DNA of 34,215 nucleotides. It comes from JANRKF01 sp033763575. GTDB lineage: Bacteria; Pseudomonadota; Alphaproteobacteria; Rickettsiales; SXRF01. The position numbers were made by a program, and so were the translations under genes. Of this stretch, positions 24,198 to 32,452 are shown in pieces. The DNA lies in NCBI GenBank assembly GCA_033763575.1, contig JANRKF010000003.1, positions 1 through 34,215 of the forward strand. Reading direction: 5' to 3'. A model generated the notes under the pieces. It was not told the DNA's origin. It was given only the letters and a program-made list of their open reading frames with translations, and made no database searches. The first letter of the stretch is position 1; every line of letters starts with the position of its first letter.

Positions 24198-24944
24198 ATG
24201 TCACCCCCGGCCGATTTTCTCCGCCGCTATGCCCGCCACATCGTCCTTCCCGATATCGGCGAAGCCGGACAGGAAAAACTGGCCACCGCGAAAGTGCTGG
24301 CCGTCGGTGCGGGCGGGCTGGGCGCATCATGCCTGATGTCGCTTGCCGCAAGCGGCGTGGGGCAGATCGGCATTGTTGAGCCGGACCATGTGGAGCTCTC
24401 CAACCTCCCCCGCCAGACGCTGTATGAAACCGCCGATATTGGCCGCAAGAAAGCCGAAGCGGCGCGGGACCGGCTGGAGGAAATGAACCCGGATATTCGC
24501 ATCGACACCCATCCCGGGCGGCTGGATGAGGGCAACGCAGAGGCGCTCATCGCCGGGTATGATGTGGTGGTGGACGGCACCGATAATTTCGCCAGCCGCT
24601 ATGCCATCAACGATGCCTGCCTGCGTGCGAAAACGCCATGGGTACATGCGGCGATGATTGGCTTTACCGCGCATTTTTCTACCTTCGCACCGCATCTGGA
24701 TGTGGCTCTTCCCTGCTATCGCTGCTATGTTCCCGAAGCACCCGAGCGCGAAAGAAGCTGCGCGCAGGAGGGCATCATAAGCCCGCTCGCCGGGATCGCG
24801 GGAAGCTTGCAGGCGCTCGAAACCATCAAATTACTGCTGGGCATCGGCACGCCACTTATCGGCACGCTGCTGCGCTTCGATGCGCTTACCTCGGAATTCC
24901 ACCGCAGCAGCCTGAAGCGCGACCCGGCCTGCAAACATCACTAA
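24198..24944 (+). CDS. ThiF/MoeB/HesA family E1-like adenylyltransferase
   Basis: Such enzymes adenylate the C-terminal Gly-Gly of ThiS- or MoaD-type sulfur carriers, in thiamine or molybdopterin synthesis. The 248 residues carry RYARHIVLPDIG at the start, the nucleotide loop GAGGLG (37-42), SNLPRQTLY, DIGRKKAEAARDRL, DGTDNFASRYAINDAC and the catalytic Cys region ERSCAQEG. One zinc CxxC is present (CYRC). The second, normally CxxCG at the end, is reduced to CKHH followed by the stop, so a His may replace the last Cys or zinc may be lost. ATG 24198 overlaps nothing and starts 1 base after the murA stop; a longer frame inside murA is spurious. ThiF versus MoeB cannot be settled here. Its stop overlaps that of aceB. 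Confidence 0.88.
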   Translation: MSPPADFLRRYARHIVLPDIGEAGQEKLATAKVLAVGAGGLGASCLMSLAASGVGQIGIVEPDHVELSNLPRQTLYETADIGRKKAEAARDRLEEMNPDIRIDTHPGRLDEGNAEALIAGYDVVVDGTDNFASRYAINDACLRAKTPWVHAAMIGFTAHFSTFAPHLDVALPCYRCYVPEAPERERSCAQEGIISPLAGIAGSLQALETIKLLLGIGTPLIGTLLRFDALTSEFHRSSLKRDPACKHH

Positions 24945-26527
24945 ACAAGCTTATCGTAACCCGGCAGCGTCAGGAATTCGATGAACTCGTTTTGCGTCAC
25001 CAGATCGGTCAGCATATCGGCGGCTTTACGGTAAGGCAGGCCGGTATCGGTAAGCTTACCCAGCTCCTCATCGAGCAATTGCAGGTAGAGCGATTCGGTG
25101 ATGGCATGGCCGTTATCAAGTACGCCCTTGTCATGATGAATCCACTGCCAGATTTGCGCGCGGGCGATTTCGGCAGTCGCCGCATCTTCCATCAAATTGA
25201 ACAGCGGCACGCAACCATTGCCGGAAAGCCAGTTGGCGAGATATTGCACCGACACGCTGATATTATTGCGCAGTCCCGCTTCGGTGATTTTACCCTCCGG
25301 CACGGCGAGTAAATCCTGAGCGGTGAAATTGGTTTTTTCACGCACCACATGCAGCTGGTTCGGCGTCGGCATCAGGCGGTTAAAAACCTCCATCGCCACC
25401 GGCACGAGGCCCGGATGCGCGACCCAGGTGCCGTCATGCCCATCGCCCGCTTCACGCTCCTTGTCGGCGCGGACCATGGCAAAGGCTTTTTCATTCGCCA
25501 CCTCGTCATTCTTCACCGGAATGAACGCGCTCATCCCGCCCATGGCAAACACGCCGCGACGATGGGTCTGCTCGATCAAAAGCTTGGAATAGCTGCGCAG
25601 GAAATGGGTGGTCATCGTCACCGCCGAACGATCCGGCAGCACGAATTCCGGCTTCTTGGAGAATTTCTTGATGAAGCTGAAAATATAATCCCAGCGCCCG
25701 CAATTGAGGCCGACGCAATAGTCTTTCAGCGCATGCATGATCTCGTCCATCTCGAACGTGGCGAGGATGGTTTCGATGAGGACGGTGGCTTTAATCGTGC
25801 CGCGCTTTAAGCCCAGCGAATCTTCGCTATAGGCGAAAATATCGGCCCAGAGCTGCGCTTCTTCGGCGCTTTCCAATTTCGGCAAATAAAAATACGGCCC
25901 GGTGCCGGAGGCGAGCAATGTTTTTGCATTCACATAAAAATACACCCCGAAATCAAGCAGCGCGCCGGGGATCGGCTTGCCCGCCAGCGTCACATGTTTT
26001 TCATCCAGGTGCCAGCCACGCGGGCGAACGATGAGGGTGGCGATCTTATCGGCCAGCTTATATTCCTTGCCCTCGGGGCTTGTGTAGCTGATGGTGCGGT
26101 TCGCATAATCACGCAGGTTGAGCTGCCCTTCCATCACCGATTGCCAGGTGGGGGCCAGCGAATCCTCGAAATCGGCCATGAACACTTTGGCGCCGGAGTT
26201 CAGCGCATTGATAATCATCTTGCGCTCGACAGGGCCGGTGATCTCCACCCGGCGGTCCTGCAGGTCGGCAGGAATCGGCGCCACCCTCCAATCAGCATCG
26301 CGGAGGGCTTTGGTATCGGCGCGGAAATCCGGCATCTCCCCCGCATCAATGCGTTTCTGGCGCTCCACACGCTTGGCCAGCAGGGCATTGCGGCGGGCGG
26401 TAAAACGCGTTGCCAGTTCGGCAACGAACGCCTGCGCCTCGGGCGTGAGGATGGTTTTATATTCCGGTGTCATCTCCCCGGACAGCGCAAGCGTGGTGGC
26501 GGATGTTTTGAGTGCAGCGTTATTCAT
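24941..26527 (-). CDS. aceB: Malate synthase A
   Basis: Malate synthase condenses glyoxylate with acetyl-CoA, completing the glyoxylate shunt used for growth on acetate, fatty acids or stored PHB. The 528 residues match isoform A: ITGPVERKMIINALNSGAKV, MADFEDSLAPTW, the catalytic Arg region LIVRPRGWHLDEKH, VLIETILATFEMDEI, GLNCGRWDYIFS and GDGHDGTWVAHPGLVPVA. ATG 26527 is preceded by a full AGGAGG at a good spacing; the frame upstream is not conserved. No isocitrate lyase is in the window. It has a clear TATAAT and a large palindrome just upstream. It converges on the E1-like gene with overlapping stops. Confidence 0.96.
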   Translation of the reverse strand: MNNAALKTSATTLALSGEMTPEYKTILTPEAQAFVAELATRFTARRNALLAKRVERQKRIDAGEMPDFRADTKALRDADWRVAPIPADLQDRRVEITGPVERKMIINALNSGAKVFMADFEDSLAPTWQSVMEGQLNLRDYANRTISYTSPEGKEYKLADKIATLIVRPRGWHLDEKHVTLAGKPIPGALLDFGVYFYVNAKTLLASGTGPYFYLPKLESAEEAQLWADIFAYSEDSLGLKRGTIKATVLIETILATFEMDEIMHALKDYCVGLNCGRWDYIFSFIKKFSKKPEFVLPDRSAVTMTTHFLRSYSKLLIEQTHRRGVFAMGGMSAFIPVKNDEVANEKAFAMVRADKEREAGDGHDGTWVAHPGLVPVAMEVFNRLMPTPNQLHVVREKTNFTAQDLLAVPEGKITEAGLRNNISVSVQYLANWLSGNGCVPLFNLMEDAATAEIARAQIWQWIHHDKGVLDNGHAITESLYLQLLDEELGKLTDTGLPYRKAADMLTDLVTQNEFIEFLTLPGYDKLV

Positions 26528-26558
26528 ATGGTTTCCTCCTGTAAAGAAACGGAAGTTT

Positions 26559-26564
26559 ATTATA
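26559..26564 (-). promoter_or_regulatory. aceB: -10 element of aceB
   Basis: A perfect TATAAT on the minus strand lies 31 bases before the aceB ATG. No good -35 lies at standard spacing; the -35 region is occupied by the palindrome at 26572-26591, which suggests a regulated promoter. Confidence 0.6.
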
Positions 26565-26571
26565 CTATCTT

Positions 26572-26591
26572 GCAATCAACAAGTTGATTGC
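26572..26591. promoter_or_regulatory. 20-base perfect palindrome upstream of aceB
   Basis: GCAATCAAC-AA-GTTGATTGC has 9-base arms and begins 8 bases upstream of the aceB -10, covering the -35 region. This is where an operator for a dimeric regulator would sit. A rival explanation is that it is one end of a palindromic repeat, because two further inverted repeats follow up to 26673. Confidence 0.5.
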
Positions 26592-26612
26592 GTTACGCTT
26601 GCTTCGCCGCGA

Positions 26613-26639
26613 AAAATCGAGGCTTTCGGCCTCGATTTT
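26613..26639 (-). terminator. Intrinsic terminator after the mscL-DUF3429 genes
   Basis: There is a perfect 11-base stem AAAATCGAGGC/GCCTCGATTTT with a 5-base loop; on the minus strand it ends in TTTTT. It is placed after the DUF3429 stop and before aceB, so it should isolate aceB from upstream transcription. Confidence 0.75.
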
Positions 26640-26643
26640 CATC

Positions 26644-26673
26644 CCAGTTTCGCTGCACTTTGTTTGCGAACTG
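26644..26673. repeat. Imperfect inverted repeat downstream of DUF3429
   Basis: CCAGTTTCGC and GCGAACTGG flank an 11-base loop, with one bulged base. It lies between the DUF3429 stop and the terminator. Confidence 0.45.
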
Positions 26674-26676
26674 GTA

Positions 26677-27114
26677 TTAGATGATGCTGAAATATGCAAC
26701 ATAGAGCGACACCACCACAATCGGGGTGATGATGCAGCGTATTTCGAAGAACCAGAGCGGAATAATTTTCCGCCCTACCAGCACGCTGTCAATCGCCCAG
26801 ATGAAGGTGAAAAGCACTGTGAGCACCAGCAACTGGATGTGGATATCGGCATGCAGCAGCACGCCCCATGCAAGCGTCGAGGGCAGCACGCTCTCCAGAA
26901 TCAAAAGGTTGGCTACGCGCTTATCATGCGAATAATTACTGACCGCCACCCCCCAATGGATACCGCCTAAGAACGACAATATAAGTGTCGAATAGGACAG
27001 CAGCGTACGGACGACAAAAATATTGTCATCAAACATCTGTCCTGACACGGCAATGCTCAAGACGACAAAAGGCAGCACGCCGATCAGGGTCAGAATAAGG
27101 GGAAATTTATTCAC
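26677..27114 (-). CDS. DUF3429 family inner membrane protein
   Basis: The protein has 145 residues with about five hydrophobic segments. The motif SFLGGIHWGVAV is the hallmark of DUF3429, small integral membrane proteins of unknown function common in proteobacteria. Hydrophobic stretches cover residues about 5-25, 35-55, 68-85, 93-110 and 120-143, with short loops. It starts 18 bases after mscL and was probably co-transcribed with it. An intrinsic terminator follows. No catalytic residues can be recognised. Confidence 0.85.
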   Translation of the reverse strand: MNKFPLILTLIGVLPFVVLSIAVSGQMFDDNIFVVRTLLSYSTLILSFLGGIHWGVAVSNYSHDKRVANLLILESVLPSTLAWGVLLHADIHIQLLVLTVLFTFIWAIDSVLVGRKIIPLWFFEIRCIITPIVVVSLYVAYFSII

Positions 27115-27132
27115 AAACCCGCCTGAGGAAAA

Positions 27133-27543
27133 TTATTTTTTCAGCAAATCGCGAATTTCCGCGAGCAGCGTTTCGGTAGTGGTCGGTGCCACGGGCTTCG
27201 CTTCTTCCGCCTTTTTGAAACGGTTCACCTGTTTGACCAGCATGAACACGGCAAACGACACGATGAGAAAATTGATGACCTGGTTTATAAACAGGCCGTA
27301 ATTAATCGTCGCCGCGCCCGCTTCTTTTGCCGCCTTCAGCGTTGCATAATCACCACCGGAGAGGTCGATGAAAAAATCCTTGAAATCGATGCCGCCCATG
27401 ATGATGCCGATCGGCGGCATGATAATGTCTGCGACCAGGGAGCTGACAATACCGGTAAACGCCGCGCCGATGATGATACCGACCGCAAGATCGATTACAT
27501 TACCACGCGAAATAAAAGATTTAAATTCCTGAACCATGCTCAT
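27133..27543 (-). CDS. mscL: Large-conductance mechanosensitive channel
   Basis: MscL opens under membrane tension to release solutes during osmotic downshock. The 136 residues show the conserved TM1 start EFKSFISRGNVIDLAVGIII, with GAAFTGIVSSLV continuing the pore-lining helix, then MPPIGIIMGGIDF, a periplasmic loop, TM2 (INQVINFLIVSFAVFMLVK) and the cytoplasmic helix LLAEIRDLL. GGAG lies 9 bases before ATG 27543; a second ATG two codons later is an alternative. It is the leader of a two-gene unit with DUF3429 and sits 46 bases after rlmI. Confidence 0.96.
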   Translation of the reverse strand: MSMVQEFKSFISRGNVIDLAVGIIIGAAFTGIVSSLVADIIMPPIGIIMGGIDFKDFFIDLSGGDYATLKAAKEAGAATINYGLFINQVINFLIVSFAVFMLVKQVNRFKKAEEAKPVAPTTTETLLAEIRDLLKK

Positions 27544-27589
27544 GATGTAGTCTCCTGCAAGAGTTTGTTTTTATAACCTACAGCCTAGC

Positions 27590-28771
27590 TCAATTTAACC
27601 GGAGCAACAAGCCTTTTAGGTACTCGCTCTGCGGCAGGTGCGGATGCAGCGGATGATCGCTTCCAGCGCCGGTTTGCCTGATAATTTCCGCCGCCCTCCC
27701 CGCCTGCGCGATGCCCGACAGGACTGCCTTGTTAAACGCGCTGCGGCCAGCGTGGTGCGAACAAGTGGCGGTGAAAAAATGCCCGCCTTTTTCCACCAGC
27801 ATGGCGGCCTGCGCCGCTACTTTTTCATAGCCCTTTAATCCGCTGGCAATGTCTTTTTTGCTTTTCACATAGGCGGGCGGATCGGCCACCACCAGGTCGT
27901 AAACCCGGCCTTCTGATGCAAGCCTCCGCATCACTTCCAGCGCATCGCCCCGGATGGTGGAAGAACGCGATGCCACGCCATTTTCCGCCGCCGCACGCAT
28001 TGCAAGATCGAGTGCCAGCGCCGAAGAATCGACCATGGTGACATCGCAGGCGCCCTGTGTTGCCGCAAGCAGACCGAAGCCGCCGGAATGCGAAAACACA
28101 TCGAGCATGGTTTTGCCTTCCGCCATGCCGGCAAGCATTTTCCGGTTATCGCGCATATCGTAAAACCAGCCGGTTTTCTGGCCGGAAAGCACATCGGCAC
28201 TATAGATGCAGCCATTTTCCGTAAGCGTCACATATTCCGGCACGCTGCCTTTAATCACCTTCACTTCCTGCACAAGCCCTTCCAGCTTGCGGGCGGAAAA
28301 ATCATTACGCATCACCACCGAACGCGGCTCCAGCAGATGTTCGAGCGCCACCAGCCAGATCGGTTGCAGTTTTTCCATCCCGTGGCTTCCCACCTGCGCC
28401 ACCAGCACGTCATCAAAGCGATCGATCACCAGCCCCGGCAGACCGTCCGCTTCGGCATGCACCAGGCGGTAATAAGGCGCGTCATATAAGGCCGTGCGTT
28501 TTTCAAGCGCCTGCGTGATGAGTCGCGTGAAAAATGCCGCGTCAATCGCCTCGCGCTGCCATGAGAGCATCCGGCAGACAATCTGCGAAAGGGGGTTGAC
28601 TACGCCGGTGCCGATAAATTCGCCACGCTCGGTTTCAACCCTGACAAGGCTTCCGGGCAACGCCGCCATCCACTCGGACGATTCCACCGCCTGATGCCGC
28701 ATGACCCACGGGCAACCGCGAAGGATCGAGGCGGCATGCGTCTTTTTGATGCGCAGCGTGGGCTGTTTCAA
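27590..28771 (-). CDS. rlmI: Class I SAM-dependent rRNA methyltransferase, RlmI-like
   Basis: RlmI makes 5-methylcytosine at position 1962 of 23S rRNA. The 393 residues have an N-terminal PUA-like domain (ILRGCPWVMRHQAV, GTGVVNP) and a Rossmann methyltransferase domain with SGQKTGWFYDMRDNR, the SAM loop DVFSHSGGFGLLAA, VDSSALALDLA, VVADPPAYVKSKKD and the catalytic TCSHH segment. The ATG overlaps the end of the ABC ATPase gene by ATGA, implying coupling. Assignment to the family is firm; the exact nucleotide modified is inferred from E. coli. Confidence 0.9.
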   Translation of the reverse strand: MKQPTLRIKKTHAASILRGCPWVMRHQAVESSEWMAALPGSLVRVETERGEFIGTGVVNPLSQIVCRMLSWQREAIDAAFFTRLITQALEKRTALYDAPYYRLVHAEADGLPGLVIDRFDDVLVAQVGSHGMEKLQPIWLVALEHLLEPRSVVMRNDFSARKLEGLVQEVKVIKGSVPEYVTLTENGCIYSADVLSGQKTGWFYDMRDNRKMLAGMAEGKTMLDVFSHSGGFGLLAATQGACDVTMVDSSALALDLAMRAAAENGVASRSSTIRGDALEVMRRLASEGRVYDLVVADPPAYVKSKKDIASGLKGYEKVAAQAAMLVEKGGHFFTATCSHHAGRSAFNKAVLSGIAQAGRAAEIIRQTGAGSDHPLHPHLPQSEYLKGLLLRLN

Positions 28772-29700
28772 GCCGCCCGCTCACGCGTTAAGTGAATGAA
28801 AACATCCTCAAGGTCGGCCTCACGCGTCGATAAATCGCGGACGCTGATGCCTGCCGCCGCCACCTGATTCAGCACGCTCTGGATGCTGGTCTCGCTCGGG
28901 CGGTAGGTAATCACCACCCGCCCCGCATCGAGCCTGGCCTGTAAATTCTGTAACGATACCGGAATGATTTCCAGCGTCTCCACTGGCGTAATCACCAGCT
29001 CTTTGCTATCGAAACTTTTGAGCATGTTGGCCTTGTCATCACACGCCACCAGCTCGCCGTGATTAATGACGGCGATGCGGTCGCACAGCGCCTCCGCCTC
29101 TTCAAGGTAATGGGTGGTGAGCAGCACCGTGGTGCCTTTCGCATTTAATGCCTTCACATAATCCCATAGCTGCGTGCGCAGCTCCACATCCACCCCCGCC
29201 GTCGGCTCGTCGAGAATCAGCACCGGCGGCGCATGCACCAAAGCTTTGGCCACCAGCAGGCGGCGGCGCATGCCACCGGAAAGCCGGCGCGAATTCACAT
29301 CCGCCTTGTCCGAAAGCCCCAGCGCATCGATGATTTCCTGCGTGCGGCGTTTCGCCTTCGGCACACCATAATAACCGGCGTGGATATCGAGCGCCTGCCG
29401 CACGGTGAAGAAGGTATCAAGGATCAGTTCCTGCGGCACCACGCCGATCGAAAGCCTGGCATTACGCATTTCTTTTTCAATATCGTAACCGCATATTTTC
29501 ACGTCACCGGAGGTCTTGCGCACGAGGCCCGCAAGGATATTAATCATGGTCGATTTACCAGCGCCGTTCGGCCCTAGAAGCGCGAAGAACGAGCCTTTCG
29601 GCACGGTGAGATCGATGCCTTTTAGCGCCTCCTTATGCTGGCCTTTTTTGCCATCCACATAGGTCTTGCGCAAATCCCGGATTTCAATTGCATTACTCAT
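28768..29700 (-). CDS. ABC transporter ATP-binding protein (ABC-2 export type)
   Basis: The protein has 310 residues with Walker A GPNGAGKST (43-51), a Q-loop VVPQELILD, signature LSGGMRRRLLVAKALVH, Walker B LILDEPTAGVD and switch His in TTHYLEEAEALCDRIAV. The C-terminal about 80 residues are the regulatory tail typical of CcmA/YadG-type exporters. Such ATPases normally pair with an ABC-2 permease next door, but none is present here: rlmI follows with a 4-base overlap and an aminopeptidase precedes. The permease must be elsewhere or lost. The exported substrate is unknown. Confidence 0.9.
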   Translation of the reverse strand: MSNAIEIRDLRKTYVDGKKGQHKEALKGIDLTVPKGSFFALLGPNGAGKSTMINILAGLVRKTSGDVKICGYDIEKEMRNARLSIGVVPQELILDTFFTVRQALDIHAGYYGVPKAKRRTQEIIDALGLSDKADVNSRRLSGGMRRRLLVAKALVHAPPVLILDEPTAGVDVELRTQLWDYVKALNAKGTTVLLTTHYLEEAEALCDRIAVINHGELVACDDKANMLKSFDSKELVITPVETLEIIPVSLQNLQARLDAGRVVITYRPSETSIQSVLNQVAAAGISVRDLSTREADLEDVFIHLTRERAA

Positions 29701-29728
29701 CGTCTATCCTGTCGTTAGTGCAAGATTA

Positions 29729-31396
29729 TCACAGCAGAGAAGCCCGCGCATTATATTCTTCCAGCCAATGTTTTTCCTCCGAACTCAGCAGCGAAAAATC
29801 AACCAGCTTAGTGTCGATCGGCACGCAGGTAATGGTCTCAAAACCTAGGAATCCCTCGCCTTTTTCTACCACCTCCACCAGGTTCTCGATGCGGATGCCG
29901 TAAGCGCCCACCTTGTAGTAGCCCGGCTCGTTGGAAAGAATCATCCCGATTTCGAGCGCCGCGTCGCCACCGCGCTTGCTGATGCGTTGCGGCCCCTCAT
30001 GCACACCCAAAAACTGGCCGACGCCATGCCCCGTGCCGTGGTCATAATCAAGCCCCACCTGCCACAAATATTGCCGTGCCAGGCTATCGAGCTGCGAGCC
30101 ACGCGTGCCTTTCGGGAATTGCACGGTCGCCAGCGCGATATGGCCTTTGAGCACGCGGGTGAAGCGGTCTTTATGCTCTGCCGTCGGCGTACCGATGGCG
30201 ATGGTGCGGGTGATGTCGGTGGTGCCATCTTCATATTGCCCGCCGGAATCAAGCAGCAACAGCTCGCCGGATTTTAAGTTGCGGTTGGTTTTCTCGTTGG
30301 CACGGTAATGCACAATCGCACCGTTCGCGCCGCTTCCGGCAATGGTTGGGAAGCTCGGTTCGATGAACATATTCTGCTCTTTGCGGAAGGACAACAATTG
30401 CCGGTCGATATCCATTTCGGATACGGAATGAATATCCGGATGCGCGTCGATCCATTTCAACAGTTTCGAAACCGCCACCCCGTCACGCCGATGCGCCGCA
30501 CGGATACCCGCAAGCTGCACCGGATTCTTGCAGGCTTTCGGCAGCACGCAGGGATCTTCGCCCTTGACGATGCGCGCACCAGCCGACTTCAATTCATCCA
30601 GCAGCGCCACCGGCATCTGCGTGGCATCACAAAGCACCGCCTTGCCGTTCAGCCGGGCAAGCGATGGCGGATGGATCGCGGTGATATGTTCGGGCAGCGG
30701 CGGCAGGCGCTTCGGGTCGATGAACAAATCGACATGGCCGTCGCCATGCAGCACGGCGCGCACCAGGGCGAGCGGCGTGCATTCCACGTCGCGCGCACGG
30801 ATATTCAATAACCAGCAAACCGATTCCGGAGCCGAAATAAATGCCGCATCCACCCCCTGCTCGGTTATTCTTTTACCGAGCCGTTCGCATTTGCTCGCAG
30901 CGCTTTCACCCGCCAATGCGTCATCATGAAGGAATACCGGCGTAGCAGGAGGCGCAGGCTGGTCCGCCCATACCGCATCCACCAGGTTTGGGCAGGCCAC
31001 CAGCGCCACGCCGCTTTTATCACAACGCGCCTGCATCCGCTCCAGCATCGCCTTGGTAAACAACGCAGGATCATAGCCGATCATTGCGCCCTGCAACTCC
31101 CCTGCCAGCCACGCTTCCGCCGTTACCTCCGCCGAGTTGTAAATGGAAAAACAGGAAGCGTCGATCTCGGACGCCGCCTGCAAAGTGTAACGCCCGTCAA
31201 CGAACAGCGCCGCCTTATCCGCCAGCACCACCGCCATGCCCGCCGAGCCGGAAAATCCGCTGAGCCATGCGACACGCTGAAACGCCGCCGGAGGATATTC
31301 GCTCATATATTCATCATGCACAGGCTGGAGATACCCGGCAATGGCGTGATTTATGAACGCCTTACGCACCGCCGCTAATTTTTCCCTGGCCTGCAC
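29729..31396 (-). CDS. Aminopeptidase P family (M24, creatinase-fold) metallopeptidase
   Basis: Removes N-terminal residues before proline in peptides. The 555 residues are the long three-domain type. Two creatinase-like N-terminal domains (WLSGFSGSAGMAVVLADKAALFVDGRY near the start, in parts) precede a pita-bread domain with the metal ligands in LLLDSGGQY (Asp), GTTDITRT (Asp), DHGTGHGVG (His), LSNEPGYY (Glu) and IRIENLVEV (Glu). The start is GTG 31396, supported by GGAAGG 8 bases upstream; I see no better ATG. It is divergent from the BMP-family gene with only 45 bases between starts, and upstream of the ABC ATPase by 28 bases. Confidence 0.93.
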   Translation of the reverse strand: MQAREKLAAVRKAFINHAIAGYLQPVHDEYMSEYPPAAFQRVAWLSGFSGSAGMAVVLADKAALFVDGRYTLQAASEIDASCFSIYNSAEVTAEAWLAGELQGAMIGYDPALFTKAMLERMQARCDKSGVALVACPNLVDAVWADQPAPPATPVFLHDDALAGESAASKCERLGKRITEQGVDAAFISAPESVCWLLNIRARDVECTPLALVRAVLHGDGHVDLFIDPKRLPPLPEHITAIHPPSLARLNGKAVLCDATQMPVALLDELKSAGARIVKGEDPCVLPKACKNPVQLAGIRAAHRRDGVAVSKLLKWIDAHPDIHSVSEMDIDRQLLSFRKEQNMFIEPSFPTIAGSGANGAIVHYRANEKTNRNLKSGELLLLDSGGQYEDGTTDITRTIAIGTPTAEHKDRFTRVLKGHIALATVQFPKGTRGSQLDSLARQYLWQVGLDYDHGTGHGVGQFLGVHEGPQRISKRGGDAALEIGMILSNEPGYYKVGAYGIRIENLVEVVEKGEGFLGFETITCVPIDTKLVDFSLLSSEEKHWLEEYNARASLL

Positions 31397-31441
31397 ACGA
31401 ACCGCCTTCCTTAAATGGCATTTATGGAGTATATTTTACAC

Positions 31442-32452
31442 ATGCGGTATTGTTTATTCTACCCTCTTTTCGCGATTTTTAGTTGGGCGGCAGGAGCACC
31501 CTGCAGCGCCGACGACATATGGTCGCACCCGGTGGTCGAACATGAGGGCGCGAAAACACCGCAAAAGACAGTGCTGGTAATTGAATTCGCGGAAAAATCC
31601 CCACCGGGCAGCAAGCTTGGCGATGCGATCCAGCAAGGGAAAAAAGAATTCGCCCCGCTTGAATCTTTTGCACTTTATGACGAGCACGCACTGGAAATAT
31701 TGCTTGAAAACAAGGCAGATACCAGCATCGGCATGGTGGTCGTAATCCACCCGCATGACATGGAAACGCTGGAGAAACTCCCCAGCCTGTACCCGGATAT
31801 TTATTTTACTGTCATTGATGCCCCCCGAACGCTCTATGCGGCAAATGTTCAGAATGTGCAATTTAAGGAAGGGGAAGGCGTATTTTTGCTCGGCACCATC
31901 GCCGCCATCAGCAGCGCAGGCCGTGTGAGCGTTATGGCCATGGAGGACACAGAAAGAAACCGCAGCATGAGCGAACGGTTCGTTGCCGGAGTCAAACATA
32001 TCCATCCGGACGCGCAAGTGAGCACCCAACTCGACCTCCGCCCCTCCGCCACCCAGCATACGCGGCTGGCAACCACCATCGCCAAGGCGTTTCAGGAAGG
32101 TACTGCCGTGCTGTTTTCATTCGATAATGAGATTATCGAACAGGCGCTGCGCGATGCGAAGCCTGAGCGAAAACTGGTCATCAGCGGTAACCCGCCGCCA
32201 CGCGCCGCCGATAGTTCGCGCCTGCTTACCTACCTGGTAAAACGCTACGACCTGGCGCTGCTGGACGTGCTGCGCATCTATAGCCACCGCCAGTGGCATG
32301 CCGGGGAAATCGAGCTGGGTGTGGCCGGCGGTTACGTCGATTATTCGCTCAATGCCGATAATGTGGAAATCTTTCCCAAGGACGCCATCGACCAGATCGA
32401 AACACTCAAGGATTATACCGGCCAGGGCATTGCGACGCAGATGCTTCACTAG
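31442..32452 (+). CDS. BMP-family (PnrA/Med-like) substrate-binding protein
   Basis: The protein has 336 residues with an N-terminal signal peptide (MRYCLFYPLFAIFSWAAG, cleavage probably after APCSA), then a two-lobed periplasmic-binding fold. Motifs recalling the BMP family are VVIHPHDMETLEKLPSLYPD, FTVIDAP, the segment EGEGVFLLGTIAAISSAGRV (where family members have FLAG(Y/A)xAA) and SERFVAGVKHIHPDAQV. Family members bind nucleosides or act as regulators. There is no lipobox and no ABC permease or ATPase of this type beside it, so its partner is unknown. I chose ATG 31442 because GGAG precedes it and the signal peptide starts there; ATG 31415 is possible. Its end overlaps prmA by 47 bases. 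Confidence 0.75.
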   Translation: MRYCLFYPLFAIFSWAAGAPCSADDIWSHPVVEHEGAKTPQKTVLVIEFAEKSPPGSKLGDAIQQGKKEFAPLESFALYDEHALEILLENKADTSIGMVVVIHPHDMETLEKLPSLYPDIYFTVIDAPRTLYAANVQNVQFKEGEGVFLLGTIAAISSAGRVSVMAMEDTERNRSMSERFVAGVKHIHPDAQVSTQLDLRPSATQHTRLATTIAKAFQEGTAVLFSFDNEIIEQALRDAKPERKLVISGNPPPRAADSSRLLTYLVKRYDLALLDVLRIYSHRQWHAGEIELGVAGGYVDYSLNADNVEIFPKDAIDQIETLKDYTGQGIATQMLH

